A DNA stretch of 57,983 nt from a virus: positions 1-57,983 of the IMG/VR virus record IMGVR_UViG_3300023174_005575, one strand, 5' to 3'. This document shows positions 31,821-40,679 of the stretch, one piece after another; position 1 is the stretch's first letter; each line of letters starts with the position of its first letter. A program made the translations under genes and the position numbers. The notes beneath the pieces are model-generated. The model did not search any database and had not been told where the DNA came from. It was given only the letters and a program-made list of their open reading frames with translations.

Positions 31821-34583
31821 ATGACCGCGACTACTAAACGATTTGTAGCAAAAAATGGATTAGACAACAATGCTAATTCTATTTCAAATTTAGGTGCAAC
31901 AGGAGCATCATTGGCCTTAAATGGTCAATACGCAGTTACACTAACTAGTACTGGTATAACTGGCGTTACACTACCTACAACAGGTACATTGGCTACATTG
32001 TCAAATGATGAAACACTCAGTACTAAAACCATTGCTTCTAGTACTGGTCTTAAATTTGCAGGATCAACTAGTGGAACTATTACAGTTCAAGCCGCTGCGA
32101 CTGCCACAGGAACGTTGACGTTACCAGCAGTGGCCTCTAGTGACACATTGGTTGGCAGAGCCACTACTGACACATTTACTAACAAAACATTTGATGCAGC
32201 TGGAACTGGTAATGTATTTAAGATTGGTAGCGCAACGATAAGCACAACAACTGGAACTGCTGGCACAGCAGTTGTATTAGCTACAAGTCCCACATTAGTC
32301 ACTCCTACATTAGGAGCTGCCACTGCTACAACAATCAATAGGGTTACAATAACAGCACCAGCTACTGGTTCAACATTGACCATTGCAGATGGCAAAACTC
32401 TAACAGCCAACAATACATTAACATTCACTGGCACTGACTCAATTAGCGTAGGATTCGGTGGCGGTGGCACAGTGGCTTATACGGCCAATAAATTAAGTGC
32501 GTTTTCTGCAACAAGTAGTAGTGAATTAGCCGGGGTAATCAGTGATGAAACTGGCACGGGTGTACTAGTATTTGGAACTAGTCCTACCTTTACTACCACT
32601 ATAGATGGCGGTGCAACATTTGGAGCTTTTGCTAGTTCGACAGCATTGACTGTGGGATACACCGGAACATCAGCCAGTACTACAAATATTTCAAATGGTG
32701 TAAATACCAGTGGAGTAACTAAAACAGTTAATATTGGTACAGGTGGAGCAACAGGTTCCACATCCAATATAAACTTAGGCAGTGCCAGTGGTGGCACTAC
32801 CACAGTCAATGCTGATTTAAGTGTAGCTGGCAATGCGGTAGTTACAGGAAATTTAACAGTTAATGGTACTACTACAACATTCAACACGAATGTATTGTCT
32901 GTTGATGATAAAAATTTAGATTTAGGTTCAGTTGCAGCAGTAAGTGTAACAGGTACTATAGCAGCTGGATCCGCCGTTGTTACAAGCCTAGCCAGTACAG
33001 CAAATATTATTCCTGGTTCGTCAGTTACTAGTTTAAGTAGTGCAGGAACAGTTACGCTACCAGCAAGTACAACAGTTTTATCGGTTGATAGCGCAACACA
33101 GATTACATTAAGCCAAGCATTAACGGGCTCTGGTACAGCAGCAGCAGCAATTTTAAATATATCCGGTGCAACAGATACTACTGCCAATGGTGGTGGTATT
33201 ACACTTAAAGGTGCTACAGATAAAACTATTATTTGGGATAGTACCAATAGCAATTGGACCAGCAGTGAGCATTGGAACATAGCCACTGGCAAGGCATTTA
33301 AAATCAATAACACTAGTGTATTAAATGCAACAACATTAGGATCAACAGTAGTTGCTTCAAGCTTGACTAGCGTAGGCACAATTGGTACTGGTACATGGCA
33401 GGGTACTGTAATTACAGGAACTTATGGCGGAACTGGTGTAAACAACGGCACTAAGACAATAACTTTAGGTGGCAATCTAACAACCAGCACAGGCAATTTA
33501 ACACTAACTGCTCAAGCAGGTGGATCTAGCGTAACTGTGCCAACCGCAGGCACATTGGCCACATTAGCTGGTAGTGAGACATTAAGTAGTAAAACATTGA
33601 CGCTGCCAATTATCGAAGGCACAGGTGCTAACTTTAGTGGATCAACTAGCGGAACAACTACCCTATTAGCTACAGCAATAGCAGGAACTACCACAATAAC
33701 ATTACCTGCTGTAACTGGTACGGTTGTAACAACTGGTGATACTGGCACTGTTACCAATACTATGTTAGCTGGATCAATTGCCAATGCTAAATTAACTAAT
33801 AGCAGTATTAGCATTAACGGCCAACCAGTTAGTTTGGGAGGAAGTGTAACTGTATCTGCAACAGCAACCGCAGCATTAACCATTGGCACTGGCCTAAGTG
33901 GAACCAGTTCCACTTACAATGGATCAGCAGCAGTGACCATTTCTATAGATACTGCTACTACAGTTGATAAGACAACATCACAAACTTTAACTAACAAAAC
34001 ACTAACAAGTCCAGTTATTAGTACAATTAGTAATACTGGTACATTGACATTACCAACAATCACTGACACATTGGTTGGCAGAGCCACTACTGATACATTT
34101 ACTAACAAAACATTTGATACAGCCGGTGCTGGTAATGTATTACAAATTAATGGCACACAAGTAAGTGCAGTAACTGGTACAGGAGCAGTTGTGTTAGCTG
34201 CAAGTCCAACAATTACTGGTACACTTGCTACATCTGCTATTACTATTGACAGCTTATTATTAGAAGATACTGCTTCACTTAGTGCAACTACCACAGGAAC
34301 CAATCAAGTAATTGCTTCAGTGGCCAGCGCCACATATAGAAGTGTGGAATTTTTAGTTTCGATTACTTATAGTACTAGCTATCATTTAACCAAAATTTTA
34401 GCCATACATGATGGCACCGCAGTATATATGACTCAATATGGCGAAATATATTCATCAGCTAGTTTGGCTACATTTGATATGGATATATCTGGAGGTAATC
34501 TTAGATTATTAGCTAGTCCAGTAACTGCATCAGTAGGAACACCAACAGTATTTAAAGTAGCCATTAAAGCAGTAGCAGTTTAA
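31821..34583 (+). CDS. Tail fibre, second of the series
   Basis: A 920-residue fibre. The N-terminal 25 residues (FVAKNGLDNNANSISNLG) are shared with the next gene (34615) and differ from the Mtd-N module. The body consists of repeated TGTLTLP...TLVGRATTDTFTNKTF-type units common in phage long tail fibres. A VDDKNLDLG segment around residue 360 recurs as ADKNIELG in the giant fibre. The C-terminal 100 residues match the end of the giant fibre (SVEFLVSI, ILAIHDG, MTQYGEI), suggesting a shared trimerisation or receptor domain. No chaperone-type autoprotease motif is visible. The role is inferred as receptor binding. Confidence 0.8.
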   Translation: MTATTKRFVAKNGLDNNANSISNLGATGASLALNGQYAVTLTSTGITGVTLPTTGTLATLSNDETLSTKTIASSTGLKFAGSTSGTITVQAAATATGTLTLPAVASSDTLVGRATTDTFTNKTFDAAGTGNVFKIGSATISTTTGTAGTAVVLATSPTLVTPTLGAATATTINRVTITAPATGSTLTIADGKTLTANNTLTFTGTDSISVGFGGGGTVAYTANKLSAFSATSSSELAGVISDETGTGVLVFGTSPTFTTTIDGGATFGAFASSTALTVGYTGTSASTTNISNGVNTSGVTKTVNIGTGGATGSTSNINLGSASGGTTTVNADLSVAGNAVVTGNLTVNGTTTTFNTNVLSVDDKNLDLGSVAAVSVTGTIAAGSAVVTSLASTANIIPGSSVTSLSSAGTVTLPASTTVLSVDSATQITLSQALTGSGTAAAAILNISGATDTTANGGGITLKGATDKTIIWDSTNSNWTSSEHWNIATGKAFKINNTSVLNATTLGSTVVASSLTSVGTIGTGTWQGTVITGTYGGTGVNNGTKTITLGGNLTTSTGNLTLTAQAGGSSVTVPTAGTLATLAGSETLSSKTLTLPIIEGTGANFSGSTSGTTTLLATAIAGTTTITLPAVTGTVVTTGDTGTVTNTMLAGSIANAKLTNSSISINGQPVSLGGSVTVSATATAALTIGTGLSGTSSTYNGSAAVTISIDTATTVDKTTSQTLTNKTLTSPVISTISNTGTLTLPTITDTLVGRATTDTFTNKTFDTAGAGNVLQINGTQVSAVTGTGAVVLAASPTITGTLATSAITIDSLLLEDTASLSATTTGTNQVIASVASATYRSVEFLVSITYSTSYHLTKILAIHDGTAVYMTQYGEIYSSASLATFDMDISGGNLRLLASPVTASVGTPTVFKVAIKAVAV

Positions 34584-34586
34584 ATA
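34581..34586 (+). promoter_or_regulatory. TAAATA box overlapping stop codon
   Basis: TTTAAATAG uses the stop codon of the preceding fibre gene. The next ATG is at 34615 after GAGGAAAAGGG. Confidence 0.4.
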
Positions 34587-34614
34587 GCTTAAAATTTGAG
34601 GAAAAGGGAATCAA

Positions 34615-36051
34615 ATGCCGGCAACCAAAAAGAGTTTTTCAGTAAAGAGTGGATTAGATGCAAACGCCAACTCTATTAGTAATTTAGGTGCATCCAGTTC
34701 GTCTTTGGCACTCAGCGGCGGACATTCTGTTGTACTAACCACAGGTGGTGCAACTACGTTAACATTACCGATAAATGGCACTTTATTATATGATGGTGGT
34801 GCATTAGGAACTCCAGCAAGTGGAAATTTATCCAACTGTACATTTCCTACATTAAATCAAAATACAACTGGGTATTCTTCAAACTTAGCAGGTGGTAATA
34901 ATACTACATTATTAGGAGCATTGCCATATCAAAGTGCTGCCAATACAACAACTTTGCTAAGTCCAAATACAACTACAACTAAGAAATTCTTACGTATGAC
35001 AGGAACTGGCACTAATGGTGCAGCACCAGCGTGGGATACTTTGGTAGCTAGCGATGTTCCTACATTAAATCAAAATACCACAGGTAGTGCTGCCACATTG
35101 ACAACACCACGAGCAATTAACGGCGTAAACTTTGATGGTAGCGCAGCAATTACCGTAACAGCAGCCGCTGGCACTTTAACTGGTGCTACATTAAACAGCA
35201 GTGTTACAGGTAGTAGTTTGACCAGTCTTGGTACGTTGACAAGTTTATCTGTTTCTAATAGCACAGTGTCCAGCTGGACATCCACAATGACTAGTGGAAC
35301 ATTGGGAGGGACAGCTGGTAACCAAGTATTAGTACAGCGTCTAACTAATAATAACGGTAATATAAACTATTTAGAAATAACAGACACAAGAACAGCAACC
35401 GGTTCAGATTGGACTACAGCCGGAACACGTATACAAGAAAAAGTCGATAGTACTTGGATGGGATTTATTCAATTTAATGGAAATGGAAATAATGGTGGTA
35501 TTACGTTTGGCACTGGTACAACTACGGTAAGTGCGACCTCAATTTCAGAACGTCTTAGAATTGATTCCAGCGGTAATGTATATCCTGTAGCAAGCAATAC
35601 ATATAACTTAGGCGGGGCAAGCAACCTTTGGGCTACAGTATATGCTACAACATTTAACGGTACAGCAACAATAGCACGTTATGCTGACTTGGCGGAAAAT
35701 TATACCTCTGATCAAAACTATGATTATGGTACAGTATTAATGATCGGTGGGGAAAAGGAAGTGACCATAGCTGATGCGGATACACAACGGCTTGCTGGTG
35801 TAGTATCACAAAATCCAGCATATTTAATGAACAGTGCCTGTGAAGGTGAATATGTAGTAGCAATTGCTCTACAAGGAAGAACTCCAGTGAGAGTTAAGGG
35901 TAAGGTAAATAAAGGTGACTTTTTAGTGTCAGCAGGAGATGGATATGCCAAAGCCACTGACAATCCTAAAATTGGTTCTATCATTGGCAAAAGCCTAGAA
36001 TCATTTGATGGACAATATGGCATGGTAGAAGTAATGGTAGGTCGACTATGA
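34615..36051 (+). CDS. Tail fibre, third of the series, with distinct C-terminal domain
   Basis: A 478-residue fibre. The N-terminus (SFSVKSGLDANANSISNLG) is nearly the same as that of the 31821 fibre, so they probably dock on the same partner or descend from duplication. Residues 40-340 are fibre repeats. The last 125 residues start YADLAENYTSDQNYDYGTVL and form a compact domain with AGVVSQNP and VRVKGKVNKGDF. This domain is frequent at the ends of aquatic phage fibres and resembles peptidase G2-type autocleavage or tip domains, but a catalytic pair cannot be assigned. The stop overlaps the nuclease start (ATGA). Confidence 0.8.
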   Translation: MPATKKSFSVKSGLDANANSISNLGASSSSLALSGGHSVVLTTGGATTLTLPINGTLLYDGGALGTPASGNLSNCTFPTLNQNTTGYSSNLAGGNNTTLLGALPYQSAANTTTLLSPNTTTTKKFLRMTGTGTNGAAPAWDTLVASDVPTLNQNTTGSAATLTTPRAINGVNFDGSAAITVTAAAGTLTGATLNSSVTGSSLTSLGTLTSLSVSNSTVSSWTSTMTSGTLGGTAGNQVLVQRLTNNNGNINYLEITDTRTATGSDWTTAGTRIQEKVDSTWMGFIQFNGNGNNGGITFGTGTTTVSATSISERLRIDSSGNVYPVASNTYNLGGASNLWATVYATTFNGTATIARYADLAENYTSDQNYDYGTVLMIGGEKEVTIADADTQRLAGVVSQNPAYLMNSACEGEYVVAIALQGRTPVRVKGKVNKGDFLVSAGDGYAKATDNPKIGSIIGKSLESFDGQYGMVEVMVGRL

Positions 36052-36872
36052 AAACTTTAATAAAATCAGCATTTTTTTTACTAGCATTAACACTAACAAA
36101 TACTACTCACGCTTGGACACAACGTCCAGTGTTACCTGTTCAGCAATGCGAACAACACAGTCCATATGGATTTGCCACTACAAAAAGTCAACTAACTCCA
36201 ATTTGTCGTCAAGCTTATTTGAGTGCTTATGATGCAGCAGCTAAAATACCTAAGTATGTTAGTTACACATTAGAACCCAAAAATGCATTAGGTTGTGTTG
36301 AACGTACTAATGCTTTTGTAGCTGATGCCAGTGTGCCTGGCGGCCCCACACCAGATGATTATGTAGGCACGGGCTATGATAAAGGACATGCTGTTCCGGA
36401 TGGCGATCTCAGTTGGGATCAACAGGTAGAATATGAAAGTTTCCTAATGACCAATATGTATCCACAGGCTGGTTCTTTGAATAGAGGCATATGGAAATTA
36501 TTAGAAACTTCAGTTCGTGGATGGTCTGTGCAATTAAACAGTAGTTATACCATATATGTAGGTGCAGTATACGACAATAACGATAAAAAAATTGGTAAAA
36601 ATATTGTTGTTCCACATGGATTCTATAAAATTGTAGTTAATAACTCAACTAAAGAAGTTGCTGGATGGGCTTTTCCACATGTTCCTCCATACCCTAATTT
36701 AGGCAATGATCTTATCAAGTTCAGAATGCCTATTAGTCAAATTGAATCAGCAGCTGATGTAAAATTTGGGTTTCCTAAAGGTGCCGTAGAATTATCTCCA
36801 GGTAAAGAGTGGCCAGTAAATTTTGGTCAGTTAACTACAGACAAACGTAAAAAGTGTGGTAAAGCAGATTAA
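36048..36872 (+). CDS. Secreted DNA/RNA non-specific endonuclease (NUC1 type)
   Basis: A 274-residue nuclease with a signal peptide (MKTLIKSAFFLLALTLTNTT, cleavage near THA-W at 22/23). The beta-beta-alpha-metal active site reads GYDKGHAVPDGD, with the general base H114 in a DKGH variant of the usual DRGH. Magnesium-binding N145 lies in GSLNRGIW and E153 in LLETSVR. Cysteines at 34, 53, 83 and near the C-terminus may form disulfides in the periplasm. Such enzymes cut DNA and RNA outside the cytoplasm. Coupling to a fibre gene (ATGA) is unusual. It may destroy incoming rival DNA, scavenge nucleotides or clear extracellular DNA. Confidence 0.9.
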   Translation: MKTLIKSAFFLLALTLTNTTHAWTQRPVLPVQQCEQHSPYGFATTKSQLTPICRQAYLSAYDAAAKIPKYVSYTLEPKNALGCVERTNAFVADASVPGGPTPDDYVGTGYDKGHAVPDGDLSWDQQVEYESFLMTNMYPQAGSLNRGIWKLLETSVRGWSVQLNSSYTIYVGAVYDNNDKKIGKNIVVPHGFYKIVVNNSTKEVAGWAFPHVPPYPNLGNDLIKFRMPISQIESAADVKFGFPKGAVELSPGKEWPVNFGQLTTDKRKKCGKAD

Positions 36873-38119
36873 TGGCTGAATATACTACTGACATAGAAAG
36901 AATAGCAACAGCTTTAGAAAGGATTGCTACTTCTTTGGAATTTTTTAAAGATAATGGAGTATTGACCAAAGGTACAGCAGATGAGTTAAACACTCATTCT
37001 TTGGCTAAAACTATTTTAAGTCAAGGAACTTCATTAACTGATGCAGTAAAATCTGGAAAAGCAATTCAAGATGCCGTTAAAGATTTAGTTGCCGATCCCG
37101 ATGATCCCACTAAAAAAGTACCCAATCCTCCTAAAACTTTACTAGTAAAAGGTGTATGGAATTCTTCCCAAAGATATTTAAAAGAAGAAATGACTTCATA
37201 TAATGATAAGATTTGGTTATGTTTAAGAGATAATTTTGGCATTATTCCAGAGGATGATCCCAGTTACTGGATATCTCCAAGTTGTAACGATATAAAAAAT
37301 ATTCAAGATGCTCCGCCTTTGCCAAAAATTGCCAATGACATACATTCTACTACTCCGGAAGAAGGTGAAGTAGTATGTAATCCTGATACTGGTGAAAAAT
37401 CTATAGGTAAAAAGGATGGCAGTACAACACCATTAAATGATAATTCCTTAAGAGAAGTAGAAGGCATTCCTACTGCAAAAAATGTAGGCAATTGGTCTAG
37501 TCGAAAACAGTATGCAAAAAATGACGTTGTAACTTATAATAATAAATTTTGGGTTGCCGATGAAGATCCTCTGGCCGGAATGGCTCCTTCGGAAAATAAT
37601 GGATGGTATGAAACTAAAAAAATTAGTGAAATTCCCATATTTTATCCACCAAATGATCTTCCTACCCCGCCCACCCCAACTTATACATTGACGTCAGTTA
37701 CGTCTAGCGTAAATGAAGGAACTACTTTAAGATTTAACTTGGGCGGCACAAATATTCCAGACGGTATATATCGTTGGAAAGTGACTAACACTACTGATTT
37801 TTTAACAAATACAGAATTATTTACAATTACAAATAACTCTGGATACTTTATAGTATATTTAATGCCCGATTCTTTAACTGAGGGGCCTGAAACGTTTACA
37901 GCATCTGTTTGGTTAGATGACACATTATTAGTAACAAGCGATCCAGTTACTATTAATGATACAAGTACTACGCCTACTCCTCCTCATACTGTTTGGAGCG
38001 CCAGTGTTCATTATTCCAAAGATGATGTTGTAGAATTTTGTGGCATTTACTATGTGGCAAAAGTAAATACTTTTAGAACAATACCAAGTAGAAGTCCTAC
38101 TGATTGGAGAGTATATTAA
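36872..38119 (+). CDS. Virion protein with three carbohydrate-binding-type modules
   Basis: A 415-residue protein. Three short modules share the W-x-x-x-x-x-Y-x(4-6)-D-x-V-x-[YF]-x-x-x-x-[WY] pattern of chitin-binding type 3/fibre modules: about 94-134, 204-250 and 371-415. Between modules two and three lies a Calx-beta-like domain (SSVNEGTTLRFNLG ... SLTEGPETFTASV). The N-terminal 90 residues are helical, starting with a repeated ERIAT segment. Such modules bind sugars or serve as fibre joints. Its stop overlaps the PAAR start (TAATG), so the two are coupled and may be assembled at the tail tip together. Confidence 0.75.
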   Translation: MAEYTTDIERIATALERIATSLEFFKDNGVLTKGTADELNTHSLAKTILSQGTSLTDAVKSGKAIQDAVKDLVADPDDPTKKVPNPPKTLLVKGVWNSSQRYLKEEMTSYNDKIWLCLRDNFGIIPEDDPSYWISPSCNDIKNIQDAPPLPKIANDIHSTTPEEGEVVCNPDTGEKSIGKKDGSTTPLNDNSLREVEGIPTAKNVGNWSSRKQYAKNDVVTYNNKFWVADEDPLAGMAPSENNGWYETKKISEIPIFYPPNDLPTPPTPTYTLTSVTSSVNEGTTLRFNLGGTNIPDGIYRWKVTNTTDFLTNTELFTITNNSGYFIVYLMPDSLTEGPETFTASVWLDDTLLVTSDPVTINDTSTTPTPPHTVWSASVHYSKDDVVEFCGIYYVAKVNTFRTIPSRSPTDWRVY

Positions 38120-38424
38120 TGCCAGGTGTAGCAAGAGAGGGCGATTCCACAACAACTGGTCATGGTTGTAGCGCAACAACCACAATAACTGGTGCAACAG
38201 GCGCCGGTGCTGGAGTATTTGCAAACGGTATTCCTATAGAGTGCGTGGGAAATCCTACAGCACCACATACTATCAAAGTGGGAAAATACTGTATTCTACA
38301 TCCCGCAGTAATCAATGCAGGTTCGCCTAATGTATTTGTAGGCGGAGTTGCCGTTGCTCGAATTGGGGACTCCACAGACGGTGGAGCAATTACTTCCGGG
38401 TCTGCAGACGTCATAATCAACTGA
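38119..38424 (+). CDS. PAAR-type tail spike tip
   Basis: A 101-residue protein with PAAR-repeat hallmarks: MPGVAREGDSTTTGHGCS at the start, VFANGIPIECVGN, HTIKVGKYCILHPAVINAGS, and a final GGVAVARIGDS segment. PAAR proteins (T4 gp5.4) form the sharp metal-stabilised cone that caps the membrane-piercing spike; H15, C17, C37, C55 and H57 are metal-ligand candidates. I chose the ATG at 38119, overlapping the previous stop, rather than upstream near-cognate codons. This confirms a contractile-tail phage. Confidence 0.92.
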   Translation: MPGVAREGDSTTTGHGCSATTTITGATGAGAGVFANGIPIECVGNPTAPHTIKVGKYCILHPAVINAGSPNVFVGGVAVARIGDSTDGGAITSGSADVIIN

Positions 38425-38451
38425 AAATTTTCACACCTTGCTTTATAGGCT

Positions 38452-38457
38452 TAAATA
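38452..38457 (+). promoter_or_regulatory. TAAATA late-type box
   Basis: GCTTAAATAAGC is also a perfect 12-bp palindrome. It is followed by AAAGGA and the ATG at 38476. Confidence 0.45.
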
Positions 38458-38475
38458 AGCATATACAACAAAGGA

Positions 38476-39981
38476 ATGTCAGTGGCAGATAAACTAATCA
38501 ATTGTTTCACTTATCAAGGAGAACGTGAATTACTAGAGTTCCGTCTCAAATATCTATATGATAAATTTAATGAATTTGTAATTTCAGAGGCAGATTACAC
38601 ATTATCGGGCAATCCAAGAGAATTTAGCTTAGAGCGTGACCTAGACGAGTTGGGCATTCCCAAAGATAAAATTAAAATAGTTCAAGTTCGTCAAAATGAT
38701 TTGCCCAAATATGGCAAAACAATGGAAGAGCGATATGATGCATTATTTGATATTTTAGGTAAATCAGTATCTCCTAATGCCGTAGTGTTTGCCAATCACA
38801 TAGATGAAGTACCTAACCTTGGATTTATCGATTACTATACTTCCATTAGTTTAGGTACTCCTACACATTGTATTAGACTGCCACTAGCACATCTAAGTGG
38901 GCATATCAATTGGATCCTACAAAGTGCTGCCACTGGCGAAATAGTACAAAATCGTCAAGGATATGTGTGCCGCAGCGAGCATTTTAGAGTACATAGTGTC
39001 AGTGATTTCCGTAGAGAAAAAACTAGGGATGGACGTTGGACTTGGGTCGATGTGCCTAGTTTATACTTACAAGATAATAATTTAATTCAAGATGCTGGTT
39101 GGAAATTCCAATGGATGGGCAGTAATGATAGAAAATGGCAAACTTACATTGATAGCCATTTCTATTGTGAACATAGCAAATTGGGGCATGAACTTAGACA
39201 AAAGTACATGGCTAATTATGTGCCATTAGATGGCTGCCAAGATCCTGTGGCTGTAAGGGGTCATCACTTAAGGCCTTATAACACAGGCAGTGTTCCAAGA
39301 ATAATCTATGATACACCGCATTTGTTCGAATATTTTAGCCCCACGTTCCCAGAAGGTGCTGAAGCTAACTATCAACCATTTAAGTTTGATTTTGAGCACA
39401 TGCCAGCTATTACACTAGGAGCACAGGCTAAAAAACGTATTTGGATCGTTGATGATTTCTATGATGATCCTTATTCAGTACGTGAGTTTGCCATGCGACA
39501 GGACTATTATGATGATCCTGGATACATAGGCAAGCGTACTCGCAAACAATTTTTCTTTCCTGGTCTCAAAGAAAAATTTGAAGAAATCATGGGACTAAAA
39601 ATCTCCAATTGGGAAAGTCACGGAATGAATGGGCGTTTCCAGCACAATGTAGCAGGCGAGTCAACAACTTGGCACACTGATTTTCAACGTTGGGCCGGCC
39701 TAATCTATCTCACTCCAGATGCACCCTTCCAAGCAGGTACTAGAATGGCCGGTTACAAGAAAAATCGTGTAAGACATTGCAGTGATCCTAGGATCATGGA
39801 TTGTTTTAATCAGATCACTTTCTTAGATGGTACATTATATGAAGATGTGGACATTGTAGGTAACGTGTTTAATAGACTGGTAATCTATGATGGCGGGCTA
39901 ATTCATGCTGCTATGGAATATTTTGGAGACAATATCGAAAATTGTAGAATGTGGCACATGTTCTTTTTTGATACTCACTAA
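38476..39981 (+). CDS. GT17-type glycosyltransferase fused to a 2OG-Fe(II) oxygenase
   Basis: A 501-residue two-domain protein. Residues 1-260 resemble GT17 N-acetylglucosaminyltransferases: INCFTYQGERELLEFRLKYL, then FVISEADYTLSGNPRE and an acidic NHIDEVPNL site. Residues 315-501 form a DUF6445-like 2-oxoglutarate dioxygenase: WIVDDFYDDPYSVREFAM, then WHTDFQRW giving H400 and D402, H477 in GGLIHAAMEY, and R491 for 2-oxoglutarate. An iron triad is complete. The fusion suggests sequential sugar transfer and hydroxylation on one substrate, such as a virion protein, nucleobase or surface glycan. AAAGGA and a palindromic late box precede it. Confidence 0.82.
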   Translation: MSVADKLINCFTYQGERELLEFRLKYLYDKFNEFVISEADYTLSGNPREFSLERDLDELGIPKDKIKIVQVRQNDLPKYGKTMEERYDALFDILGKSVSPNAVVFANHIDEVPNLGFIDYYTSISLGTPTHCIRLPLAHLSGHINWILQSAATGEIVQNRQGYVCRSEHFRVHSVSDFRREKTRDGRWTWVDVPSLYLQDNNLIQDAGWKFQWMGSNDRKWQTYIDSHFYCEHSKLGHELRQKYMANYVPLDGCQDPVAVRGHHLRPYNTGSVPRIIYDTPHLFEYFSPTFPEGAEANYQPFKFDFEHMPAITLGAQAKKRIWIVDDFYDDPYSVREFAMRQDYYDDPGYIGKRTRKQFFFPGLKEKFEEIMGLKISNWESHGMNGRFQHNVAGESTTWHTDFQRWAGLIYLTPDAPFQAGTRMAGYKKNRVRHCSDPRIMDCFNQITFLDGTLYEDVDIVGNVFNRLVIYDGGLIHAAMEYFGDNIENCRMWHMFFFDTH

Positions 39982-40041
39982 TAGCCAATAATAAGGGCTA
40001 CAACACATAAACATGCTAAATTATTAACAAGGAGAAATATT

Positions 40042-40332
40042 ATGGCAGATAACAGATTCGTAGAATTCAAAGCAATTGCAGACACAATGGAAGGTGACTT
40101 CGAGAAGTTTTACGTTAAGGGAGTAGCAGCAGCTGGCACCCGTATTCGTAAGAGCCTACAAGAAATGGCCAAGTTGTGCAAGGAAGTTCGTAAGGACGTT
40201 ACCGAAGTTAAGAATGCTCGTAAAGAAGACAAGCCAGCAGCCAAGCCTTTGGCCAAAGCAGCCTTCAAGACAGCACCAGTAACAGAAACAACCAAAGCTT
40301 CTGTAACCAAGCTTGCAAAGAAAGTAAAATAA
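40042..40332 (+). CDS. Histone H1-like (Hc1-type) protein
   Basis: A 96-residue basic protein. Residues 1-55 form an amphipathic helical domain with the Hc1-like spacing AAAGTRIRKSLQEMAKLCKEVRK. The C-terminal 40 residues are a Lys/Ala/Pro tail (KPAAKPLAKAAFK, VTKLAKKVK) like eukaryotic H1 and chlamydial Hc1. Such proteins condense DNA by charge neutralisation. AAGGAG upstream gives a strong start. It could compact the phage genome, silence host transcription or be packaged. The composition match is good but fold homology is inferred. Confidence 0.7.
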   Translation: MADNRFVEFKAIADTMEGDFEKFYVKGVAAAGTRIRKSLQEMAKLCKEVRKDVTEVKNARKEDKPAAKPLAKAAFKTAPVTETTKASVTKLAKKVK

Positions 40333-40341
40333 ATATATAAT
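40330..40341 (+). promoter_or_regulatory. TAAATA/TATAAT box
   Basis: TAAATA (40330-40335) is directly followed by TATAAT (40336-40341). The ATG is at 40370 after AGGAGG. Confidence 0.4.
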
Positions 40342-40369
40342 ATATTCATTTTAGACTAAGGAGGATAAA

Positions 40370-40669
40370 ATGAAAAAAATATTATTTACAAGTTTATTAG
40401 CTTTCGCGATGCCGGTAATGGCGCAGCATCATCATGGTATGCGCCATTTCGATCATTATCAGCATAGACATTCAAACTGGGGGTGGGTGGCACCTGCGGT
40501 AATAGGCGGTGCAGTTGTGTATGGACTGACCAGACCAGCCCCTGTTGTTATTCAACAACCTCCAGTTTATATTCAACAACCAAATACTGTAATTATTGAC
40601 GGTGTAACTTATGTGCAACAAACAATGATTATCAATGGTGTTGCCCAAGAAGTATTGATTAAACAATAA
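40370..40669 (+). CDS. Secreted His-rich small protein
   Basis: A 99-residue protein with a clear signal peptide (KKILFTSLLAFAMPVMAQ, cleavage about residue 19). The mature start is His-rich (HHHGMRHFDHYQHRH). A glycine-rich hydrophobic segment (VAPAVIGGAVVYGL) follows, then a Pro/Gln-rich VVIQQPPVYIQQP region and a short beta-rich end. AGGAGG upstream is near-perfect. The His cluster could bind metal in the periplasm. Similar small envelope proteins are common in proteobacteria, so it may be a host-derived acquisition. The function is unknown. Confidence 0.75.
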   Translation: MKKILFTSLLAFAMPVMAQHHHGMRHFDHYQHRHSNWGWVAPAVIGGAVVYGLTRPAPVVIQQPPVYIQQPNTVIIDGVTYVQQTMIINGVAQEVLIKQ

Positions 40670-40679
40670 TAGGAAAATT

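Noticed and set aside
32087-34303. Several long minus-strand frames rich in V, P and T
   Set aside because: They lie opposite the Thr/Ser/Gly fibre repeats and vanish where the repeats stop; no initiation signals.
38020-38118. Extension of the PAAR gene upstream of 38119
   Set aside because: Upstream in-frame codons overlap the previous gene and would add residues outside the PAAR fold.
40437-40460. His-rich secreted protein as a nickel chaperone
   Set aside because: Only a His cluster is present; no family motif supports a specific metal or partner.
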